Below are positions 10,659 to 22,600 of a stretch of DNA of 64,000 nt, in pieces. Position numbers and translations under genes: made by a program. Origin of the DNA: Aporrectodea caliginosa (taxonomy: Eukaryota; Annelida; Clitellata; Crassiclitellata; Lumbricidae); assembly GCA_020284085.1 (NCBI GenBank), contig JACEVL010000129.1:238501-302500 (forward strand). The letters run 5' to 3'. The first letter of the stretch is position 1. Each line of letters opens with the position of its first letter. The notes under the pieces are model-generated. The model was not told where the DNA came from and ran no database searches. It saw only the letters and a program-made list of their open reading frames with translations.

Positions 10659-13600
10659 TCAAAGCTTCTGATGTTCAATTTCAAACATGGGCACCACATT
10701 TAAATCTCTGTTGAAGTGGTGGCGAAAGCTCGCAGATGAGGCTATGGCCAAGTTGTCAAAATCTGCATAACCGAGGGACGTTGTACCGTAGCCAGCAAAT
10801 CCACGTGTCACATTTGCTGGAAGTGCTGCATGAAAGACATAGTCCTTGTCGACTAAACCAAAGGCATCATTACCCTAAAAATGAAAAATGAAGATTATTA
10901 ATTTTAAAAAAAATATATTGGTCTTGAATTCTCAGAGCTGTAACATCATCATTCATCGCCTACTTACGCTGTTCCAAGACAACTGATGCAGTACGACATC
11001 AGACTTAGCATTCTGCCTGTAAGCCACTTTCAAGATTTAAATCTTTTGAATCTCTTTCAAATCATTAAGTTGAACAAGTGACAATAACTGCACATATTGC
11101 AATTTTAATGAGATGCTGCAGTTAAAGAGTGTAAAACATAATCATTCTTCAACAGTCAATACAAAAGTCTGTACAAGACGCCCAATGTCCGACGTTGCAG
11201 CGCGTCAGGTGCTTCGCACTGCGACGAGGGGTGAGCTTCTGGTTCCATGGGCTCGCTTGGCCATTAGGCAGCGCCATACTTTTTCGGTTGTGGGCCCTTC
11301 CATCTGGAATGACCTCCTGCTTAAGCTCTGCTCTTTACTTGTGAGCCATCCGACAGGGTTCTACAGGTCCCTCAAGTCTTTTTTCTTTAGTCGTGGCTGG
11401 GCCGGAAGCGCTTCTGAGTAGTTTCTTCAAGGGGCACTATAGAAATGCTCTGAATGAATGAATGAATGAACGAAAAGCCAATAGTGGTGCCATGCATTTA
11501 CATTTGAAAGTAAAACTCTGTTACTTACATGAACAATGAGGCTAAGTTTGTACCAAGCGTCTTTCTTCAGTGGAGTTTGAAGGCTTCCCTTTGTCAGAAC
11601 ATAGCTTCTTGCTGTAAAAAAGTGATTTTCACACACAACTCATGATTTGCAAAAAATCAAACAAATACCAAACAAAATCAATCATTGGCATTTATAATCC
11701 AATCTATTCTACTGAAGGTATTTCTAAGCTGCACATTTACTTTACACGCCAAAATTACTATGAACAATTATTCCAGAACTCTTACACATTACACAATCAG
11801 TAGATTTTTAAAATTCGAAACACCAATGTATTTAATAGTAAACCACAATCATAAAATAATCGGTCCAAAATGGTTAAATCACATATGCCGAAGCTGATAC
11901 AATTTATGAAGCATGCCAAGTACATCTATACTGCATAAATCACTTGCCAAGAAGACACAATTGTCTGTTGTCCTTATTCAATTTAGACAGTCCAGTTAAT
12001 GTAATTTCTATCCAACTGACCAAGGACAGAGAAATAAAAAGACAGAGGAGATCAACTAGAGAGTGTCTCGCTCCCCAGTCAATCCTCCTCAGCATGAGAA
12101 AGGAGAAGGAAGGGCATGGAGAAGAGTAGGAAAAGTGGAGGGGAGAAGCAGAGTATTAATCGTAATCATAAACTCCAAATTTCCAAAGCACTCTATAGGT
12201 AAGCGCAGGGCACCAGCTTATCCACGAGCGCTGTGTCAGTTCAGAGGGTTGTTCACAGACCAATGTCCAGTGGAAGTTCAGGTCCAGTACAGAGAGCAGA
12301 GGATTTGCCCAGAAGGAACATTTTGCTGAACTAGCATGCAGTTGCCCAACAAGGAATAGGCTAGCCTATAATACAGTACCAAATCAGTTAAAAAGAGCAA
12401 AATGTTGAAATAAAATAAAGTAATCAAGCATCCTAAGAGCTAACTTTGCCAAATGACCTTAAGCAACTTTCAAATTCTTATGTCAGTTGTAAATCTCACC
12501 CAAATTAGCAGTCACGAGGTAAGAGCTGTTTCCTGGGTAGATGATGAAAAAGATTCCCCATGCGTTAACTACATCACATCCCCCACGATCAGTACGAGCA
12601 CTCACGAACACACCATCCTCTGTACCATTCACTGATGGAACCAACACATCAGAGCGAACAACTACATCAGCCCTACAAATAAACATGTAACCAACTTCAC
12701 ACTTTAAACTGTTTTGTACATTCATTTCTTTTCATACTATTCTGATCTCTGGTGCCTCCAAGTCTTCATATACTGGCTGTACAGATACTTTAAGATTCGT
12801 CTTCCATTCTACTTAAACACTTTTAACAATTTCTTAAAAGAACTTCAAACTTCTAGACAATAGTTAAATAATTTACGATAGTTTAATTGTTGATAGATTC
12901 TATTTGAGGTCAACTTTGGCAACACTAAGAAACAAAATGCAAGAAACTATGGTATGTTATGTATAATTGGCAGTTTTATTTTTGTAAAACACAGCAGATG
13001 TAATGAATACACAAGCAATGGCTGCTTTTGAATCATAGAGCATACTTTCAAAGTTTCCCATGACCCTAGAAGATTCACTCTATGAACTTGTATGATTTAA
13101 CAAGAGCATTGTAAAGATGCTTACCACTGATCATCTCCACCAAGGTTCATAGTTGCTCCTTTAGTTGAGCACCAGTAAATGGGGTCACTGAGCAAAACCT
13201 GACGATTTATCATTCCATGTTCTGGGTCATTGCTCTTGCGCACTTCCCATACACCACTCTGAGGTGCAAAGTTGAATGCTTCACTGAATTCGCCATAGCC
13301 TAATAACACAAAGCAAACTCAAACTAACAAATAATAGAACACAGTATAGCTGTGGGTCTGTAATAAAAGAGAGCATATATTTTACAGTATGCTAAATGAT
13401 TTGGCTATGGCAGTTAAGAGTGGTGAGTTTCAAGCATTCAAATGAATTTAAGCTGAATGCAATTATCTTGTACTTTTAACCCTTTGCAAACCTGTACATG
13501 TGTATAAATATCCATCAAATCTGTTTTACATTGTTAAAACCAATTTCTGAAAATTTCTAGTTTTGTTGTAATCTTACTTTCATAAGTATCAGCATACGGC

Positions 13601-16600
13601 AGAGGAAACGCTTTGGAATCGGGAGGTTTCGGATAGGCTCCCTTGATGCCAGCTTTCATCGTTGTTATCGTGTAGATCTGGTCAGGGTCTAAGTTGATAC
13701 TGAACATTCCCATATATGGCTAAGAGTAAACACATTGATTTTCTTATCATCAACAAAATGATAACAACAACATGTCCCTAAATCAAATTTCCTCAACAAT
13801 AACCGAATCCCCTCTTGCCCCTCCTTAACTACCTTTCCAGTCACTAATCATTGGCCAAAGAGCATAGAGCAGTGGTTCTCAGTGTGGTCTGCAGACCACA
13901 GATGGTCCACAAGAATGAACCAAGTTAGGTGGTCTGTGGTGGTCAGTTACCCCAACATTCCAAAACGTCATTCTACGTACACAACATGACACTGAATTGT
14001 CGCATTTCAGTCTGGGTTTTTTTTTCAGAAACTTTGACAATCACTAAGTTAAACCTTTTGGAATAAAATCCTCCTTAAAATCTTAGTCAATCTGATCCAA
14101 TTTGCCACCATAATACTTCTTGCAACGTAAAAGCCATCAACTGTAAGAGCTCCTCTAACTCTTGTTTCTCAATCACCAAATCCTCACAGTACTTCTGGAT
14201 TATCCTGCTGACTAGATAAACATCAGTAGTATTCAAAAATAAGCTGATACTCTATGCTTAACATTTTATGAGCACTTTAAAAGTTACATACTCTGACCAA
14301 TGTCTTAACACTCGACAACACACATATAATATAGTTAAATGCTTAAATTAATATTATTATAAATACCTGTATCCTTACAAAGGTATTTGAAATCAGTGAC
14401 CATCATACCTTGATAGAAACCTGCCGCTCAAAGACAGTTGAAGCCTGGCCATTATATCCAAGGGTTGTCTTCCACAAGTACAGCTCCTTAAACGCTGCCT
14501 GATTACAAAATCCATAATAAATCACTTAATAAAACTTCATAAATTTTTCAAACAACTTGTAATTACTTGAACTAATCAATAATAATTCAAACAAATGAGA
14601 CAATAAAATATGTACTTTATGAAAAAAAGGGTATCTATGAATTTTGTTTGGCAGTATTAGGCTACACATGTACTACCTCACTTTTAATGCTGTTTACACC
14701 ATTCATAACAATACTACAAAACTCAGAAATAGCTTAGGTAGCTCAGATAATGCAAATAGAATAGTACTTAACTGACAGAGTGCTGGCTATATTCATCTTT
14801 GCTCAATCTCAAATATCTAAATAGACTGAAGAGAAAGAGGTTATGTAAGAAGATGTGAGTACTACAAACCAGTGTTCCATCAAGCCTGAATTCAGCCTGC
14901 TGTGAAACAACTTTGTAAGGAGGTAGGCCTGGTCTTATGCATACGGAATGATCATGACTCTGAAAAAGAAAAACCAAAACACTAAGATCCAGAATTACCT
15001 TTTGGGGAAGTATACACCATTATCTGTCCTCTGAGTGCCACAACTTTGTAATCCTTTTAAAGAAACTTGTCTTGGAAACACAAAGCATTTTCTGCCATTC
15101 GTTCTTTAACTGCCAATTTGGCTCATTTTGGCTCAATCTATGAGTCAGTGTTGCAGTGAAGCTCACACACTTATTCACCTTAATGTGCCTGGATTATTGT
15201 AATTCAATCCTTGTGAGTCTCCCAGGATTCTGTTCACGCCAGCTCCAGTCAGTCCTACATTGTTCAGACCAAGTCGTAGCTAAAACAACTAAATATTCAC
15301 ATATATCACAATATTTGTGAAAGACACTACAATGGCTTCCTGTTGCCGAGCAGATTTCTTTTAAGATCATTTTTCTGGCACATGCTTCAATTGTTGGCTC
15401 TCCCCAGCATACACCGGGGAGCTCTGTGTTCCAGTTTCAGGTCAACCTGGTCAGCGATTGCTACGCTCTGCTAGCCCTTGAGACACAGAGATGCTGCGCT
15501 TCCACACTTCAACTCAAGCTCATCGTACCTTCTCATGTATTGGACCATCTATGTATTGGACTGACGGTCAGCTGAATGGACTGACAGTTGGATTGACAGA
15601 CTAATGGTCGGATGGACCGACGGCTGGTCAGACAGGCATACAGATTTAGTCAGACAATAGGTTATTTCTGCATTATTCCGTTTTACAAGTGGTCCAGTTA
15701 ACATGTTGTGTCAGACAGGTTGTCCCCCAATGACAGCATGTTAACAGGTCTGCACTGTACCTTGACGGTCGCCTGAAAACTGTTTATGTAAGAGGGTATT
15801 CTACGCTTACAGTTTTATGTGGGAGGAACCGCATTGGTAACCATGTGAACATGCATTGAGTTCAAGACTGTAATGCGCAATTGCCTGGCTGAGCCCCATC
15901 ACTCTTAGGGTGCTAAGAATCTCAATTTCTTCCATCCCTGACTGCAGATTTTTTTTGTGCTATGCAAGGTGACCTTGTTGTTCAACCAATCCAAACTTCC
16001 ACGACCCAGCATGACAGTTTTGCTTTTGTCGGCCCATCTTTCTTAAACAAGCTACCTTATAATCTGCAACTTGAGCCCCTTTGTCTTTCTTTGCCTCATT
16101 TTGATAAGCGCTTTAAAACCATTCTATTCAATAATGGTTTTTGCTTTGTCAGTCTCTGGGCTCCTCTGATTTGTTTCTCTTGAAGTGGTGCTATATAAAT
16201 TCGCAATTACAATAACAAAACAGATTGTTGGATTCGAAGTAATCTAGTATTTTAAATTTGTTTAAGTTTACACAGCCAATGTTTCTAGACTGCACCTCCT
16301 GAGCAACAATAACAATATAACAATACAAAAATGGAGTTCAGTGCTAAGACTGCTCTGAGAGAATACAAAGAATCCTACCATTGTTTCTATAACCATTGTA
16401 AAGTTCTTTTTGTCTGGACTCAGGAGTGACACATAACTACCTCCATAACTAAGTAGGCCAACTCCAGAATCATGCATCAAGTAGTTCCATCCAATCTCAG
16501 TAAACTGCGTTGTATGTGCTGCAAACAAATAAAATAAAAAACATAGAACAAGTAAGAAATGTCCTTAGTGATTTCTTCCAACAGAATCAGAAACCTGGAT

Positions 16601-19600
16601 CACAGCAATAAAAAATATTTTACATTTATAATTCTGATTTCAAATCATGAACTTTTCAGGGACCAATTCAAATTTCATGTAACTACAACCCTGAGATGAT
16701 GTTGTTTGTTGATTATGTTTAGACATTTCTGTATGATGTTCCTTTTAGAAAGATTGCTCTTGCTAGACCCACTGAAGCCTTGACTCATTCTTTTCAGAAC
16801 TGGCTGTTTACAAACCATCTTTAGTTGAATGCAGCAAAGACACAATCAATTTGATTGTCACAATGCATCTGTTGGCTAACTTTGAACACTACAATTACTT
16901 GATGTCCAAGGAATTTCTTTCCTCTTACCATACCAAAGATCCACCAGTCGCTGGAACTCAAAGCATTGATCTCTCAAAACTGTTCATTAGGCAGTCCCTT
17001 AGAGACGTTTTTCTAAAGGCATATATACATATCTAAATACATACAATAAAATAATAGTACTATTAGTTTCTTCTTCTATCGAAAACCCCACTCTTCATAC
17101 TTTCACTTAAAGCAACTGAAGTTGACAAAGGGTCCATCTCACAGCATAATTAGTCATTGCTATTTTATACCTGTAATCCAAATTGGATTATCAACGACGT
17201 AATGGCCACTCCACGGTTCCTCAGCTGTCATCAGGGCATCTCTGCCGAACGGTAACCTCTCGTAGTAGCTTGCTATAAGGTTCCATGAGATTGTGCTGCA
17301 TACAGATAAGACATCATGGCCGATATGATGTAACAACGAAAACATACATGTAACCAGTCAAACAAGCAATCAGTAAAAATAATTAATGGATATCATATTT
17401 TTTTAATTATTGTACTAAACACCAAATTTAGATACAAATGCATTTTTATTTAGAATCATTAAGAAACTAGTAAATCAATTCAAGAGTTTATGTCATTGTC
17501 AATTTTTATGCAATTCATTAAAGATGGACTGCACTTCTCAAATAATGCTTTGATGAAATTAATTTGATATGAATACTATAGAACCATAAAACTTATGGTT
17601 ATATAGTACACATATAGTTACCAAATTAAAGTGGTTTCTAGTTAAACAGTATACTGTATTCATATTTATATAGCCATTAATATAGTATCACTCTTGTATA
17701 TTATATGGCAATAATATTGCAGTATAGCATATTATAATTATTTTTTCAATCAACAGATACCAATCCTTTAGTCATTTGCAAGGGCGATTCAATGCAAGAT
17801 GATGTCCTGTCATAAGGCCTAGTTGCTGTGGCCACACTTGCCTTATCCAAATTGAACTGATCCTTCATAATCATAAATTCCAAAAATTTCTAAAGTGTTA
17901 CTCTAAAACAAAGTGCAGAGCACCAGATTATTCATCATATGAATAATCATCATAGCGGGTTGTCCACAGAGCGATGTAGAGTGGAGATCAGAGTCTGATT
18001 GCCAGAGACAGGAGGTATACCGTAGCTCTGCCTCCTGTCTCCACTCTACATCGCCCTCTGGACAACCTGCTAATATGATGCAGTGCTCATGAATAACCTT
18101 TAACCCCAGGATGATGCTTTGGATGAGTTAGATACAAAGATGGGTTAACAAGTGTGGAATCTTAACCTTCACCATAGTCTTTAGAAAAACCACTTAGAAA
18201 AATAACAGATACTGAATGTGCAGATATTTAAAACGACATAAGGATAGATACCATGTTCTACAGATCTGCTTACCTGGTCATTTGACCATTCACATAATTC
18301 TGGTTCAGGATCTAAAAATCAAATTGCTACTACATATAACAATTTGGGCTCAGACATTCTAGAATACCTTACCCAGCATTCTTTCCCAGTAACTGTACAA
18401 ATTTAGCCTTACGTGTACGCGTGGTCCAAGTCAAATTAGTACATTTAGAAAAGCTGATAAAAAAGCCTGTGCTATCTTGCAAACTTGAGAACAAAGTACC
18501 TTCTTCGCACTTGGTTACAGAGAGAGAGAGTTGCGAGTTTGAGTTACAAATGTTGTCAATAGATTTGTATGTACAGAATTTTTTGTTGAACTCTGAAATA
18601 CTCTTGTCATTTAGCTGTTTGTAAATTATTATACTATGAGAAATTAAAGACGGTGTCTTAACCCTTTAACGACGAACTGCATTGGTTTCCCATACATTTT
18701 GGTACACGTTCATTGTTAAAGGGTTAACTCAAGTTGTTACAGGCTAAGGCAACAGGTAAATGTAGTAGTTAAACACAACACACTATCCTGCAAACATAAG
18801 CTGTGACCACAAATAAAAATAATTTTATCACAATACATTACATACACATTTATAATTAAAAAGGCACCTTCATACACAACACCCATCTATCCAATGGACG
18901 ACTGTATAACTTGGCTCCTACTTTTCAGGATGGGAAATATAACAACAAACACAAACACTTAACTCACAAACAGCCTTTCTTTAGGCTCACAAGCTGCATA
19001 GGTGTACAAACATCACCAACTGATACAGAAACCAATAGATTAGACAGACACAGAACTCTGAACACGGTCTTACCCGAGCCCAACAACCAGCACCAACATT
19101 GTCATTGAATGTACTGTAGTCTTCCGAAGCCCAAAGCGGTTTATTGGTTTTGACAGAAGCATTACTTGAGGTAGTTCCCGGATAATGGCAGCTAAAACAG
19201 CACATATCATAAAACTAAAGTTGAGCTAACAGCATTTTACAATCATTTATAGTATTATAGTACAGTGGAGAAGAAACTGTGACAAAAATATATGTAATTT
19301 GCTAAACCCATACTTCAGTTTAAAAAATAGCTAGTCCAAAGTAAAGCTAAGAGTACGCTAATCAGTGCGGAGTAATTGTTACACATGCATTTGCATAAAT
19401 GACACTGCAGAACTGAAAATATTAAAATCCTTTGTGCACATAAAAAGTAAGTCTCCTTCCAAGGTGGGACAAGAAATTTTTCAAATTATGTTCGATTATG
19501 TCAAAAGTAAAGCTAAGGAGTACGCTAATCAGTGCTGAGTAATTAATTAATAATGATATTCCAGCAATTTTTATGAAAAATTTAAATACCGTACATAAAC

Positions 19601-22600
19601 AAATCCAAAAGAAACGTAAAATTAATTGGAAAGTGTCTGTTTAGCAATACTAGTCTTTAGCTTCTGGCAAATGTATCAAGAAAATAAAATGAGATTTCTC
19701 AGACTTTCCAACTGTATCTGAAACATGATGTTGTTTCTGCAATATCGACATCAACAGAGCGAGCATCTGGTGTTGCAGGATTTGTCACAAATGAGCAAAG
19801 AAATAGGAGTGAAATTTTGTTATGCAATGTGCAGTGCTGCATTGTATTATGTTAACTAGTCTTGATAGCAGTATAATTCTTAAAGAAGTATAGTATACTG
19901 TTAAATATCAATCACAACTAAAGCTTAACTTACCCAATAATATCTACTGCAGCTGCAAATGTGGCATTCTTCAGCACATCATCACTGACCTCCCATCCCC
20001 CATCAGCAGCTACCACCTGGACCTTGCTTAGACCATTCTGGATCAACATAGACTTCAGTGTCTGCAAGAAATTGCAGAAAATTTTCATTTAAATAATCCA
20101 TTTTTCGCTTAAGTTGACCAATTCCCAAGAATCATTTTTGAAGAAATCTTCTGCAATACGACAACCACTAATTACCCCAATAATCAAATCATTTCAATTA
20201 TTACTGATCCCTTTAATCCCTTGGAATACATAGATCGCTTTAAAAATCAGACTAACCTTCATTTATGCAGCAGTACTGAATTAATTAAAAATACATAAAT
20301 CTCAAAATTGTAAAATCAAACCAATAATGTGCTACAGCATATATATATATATATGTATACCTCTATATAAACTATGCTGTAGTCTCTTTCATTCCAGATC
20401 TGAAAAAATGAAACATATAAATAGATAAATAAATTGAAAGAAAAAACCATTATTTATACACCTCATTCCAAAATTCAATTGACTGCATGACAAAAAATAG
20501 TCAACCGCTCACAATAGCAATCCTTTAAACTCATAATGACTAGGGCTGTCAACGGGCCCCCGGGCCCCCGGGGGCCCGTTCGAAGGGCCCGGCCCGGGCC
20601 CTTAAATCAAGGCCCGAAAACCCGTCCGAATCAGCATATTATTTTAAGTAAATTTTAAAAGCTTAAATACAGACTTTCTGTCGCCTAAAACGCTGTGGAT
20701 TTGAAGATGTGTTGGCCAGCTACAGTGGCGTATTAGTCATCGGCGCGGGGGTAGTTGGCAACTTGGCACCCGTACCTGTTTACTTGTCGGCTGGCTATAC
20801 TAAGACCAGCCATGCGTTGCAGCGCGTTGAGGTATTACTGCTATTACCAGACCTGTGGATGATGTGCTGCTAGAGCCTTGTGCCCCTCTTCAAATCTGCC
20901 GCCTTCGCAGTATAGGCTACCCTGTATCGGCGACAGACCGCCGGCGACCATTAGGCCTGTCAATCAAAGAAGAAAGATAGCTATATCGGGAATTGGTGGT
21001 GAGTCTGGTGACACACTGGCTGTTATTGCATTTTCGGCTTATGAACAGAAATTGGGAAACATGCTTCCTATCGTCACTCGTCAGCCCTACCGCCCGTAGC
21101 TGACCCGCAAGCCGACGAGTGACTAACTTTTAATTTAAGCCCTAGCGCAATTTGTTAATAATACTACCATTAAGATTGGTTACTTACTGACTTACTTGGA
21201 CTGTCTAGATCTTAACGCGAGATCTCGTTGTTTACCGCCAAACCGCCATTGCTGTTGCTTTCGTTTGAAATAAAGATTTAGTAGTTTATTAGAATCATTC
21301 CATTGTTTTGTGCATTTAACTGTCTAATCACGTCAGTGCAGACTGCAGGTAACTTTTAAACTTTGGGAATAAAATGTGGGCATCAGTTATTAATTATCTA
21401 GCGGACTAGCAGTTACATGTAATTTAGCGAATTATAACTTTTAGCGACTAGCAAGCTATCAGCCGCCATTTTATGTGCTGTGTACACTGTAAGGTAACGC
21501 AAGTATTTCTTGCTTTCTTTAAGTGACGGGCCGACGGGCCCCCGCTGAAAGTGAGGTCGGGGGCCCGGGCCGCGTTTTTCTAATATTTTGACAGCCCTAA
21601 TAATGACCAGCACCTGTTTACAATGATGGCAGGTTAACAGTGCTGGAGCAGGAGCACTACTAAAGAAATCTGGTGATTAACCAAACCAGACAACAGCCGC
21701 TACTACTTTCTGCCAACACTACAAGAGACACAAATTTGGTACCAGCCAAATACTGGTACCAATTCTACAGCCTGATGACAGAGGCGCATGCACATGAATG
21801 ACATGTGCAACATCATATGCATAGAGCCTGCTCACATGGCTTGAACACATGATCATTAGATCATGAGGTAAGCACATTTAAACAGCAAACAGAATGCTCA
21901 CATAAAACAGCAAATTTCAGAGAAACGTTTTAACCAATTCACATAATAAAGTAATCATTCAAGAAGAATCAATTGATTCCATTACAGTTTGAAGTGCTTC
22001 TGAGAGCATTCTATTCCATTGAAATGTCTGCATTTAGTAGACAGTATACCTACAGGGTTAGACTGAAGACAAGAAATCCAACTAATTAGATTTAAAAACA
22101 GATGATTAATAACTCACCCCAACATAATCGATGTCCAAATTGTAGACTCTCTTTGCGGCCAAGAGCCACTTGACAATATACATGGCTGTGTCGTTGGGGA
22201 ATTTGTAGGGGTCGCCAGTTCCTCGACCAACCCAGCCAGGAAATGCCCAAGACAAGGCATACAGCTTGATCGCAGGATTGCGCTAAAACAAATTATAGGA
22301 AAACACAAAGGTTAAGCACAACAGTCACTTCAGTATTCAAAGCATTGCACAGCAGGTGCTTTTATATTTATCCATGACTAATATTTTAAATTTACATTCA
22401 CAAATTTGTATAGGAGAGTTATTTGCATTGGACAGTTCCTCAAAGTTCCAAGGGGCCAACCATTAATGACGTCACGAACCTAAGGGGGGAGGAAATTTGT
22501 GACGATGTGTGACATGGGTGTGGGGGTCTGAGAAGTGTGACGTCACACCAGGTCTATGTTATTAAATTTAACAATTAACAACAATTTAATTTTATTAATG

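Noticed and set aside
13873..14070. hAT terminus at CAGTGGTTCTCAGTG
   Set aside because: The left end looks like a hAT TIR, but no inverted partner or 8-bp duplication was found.
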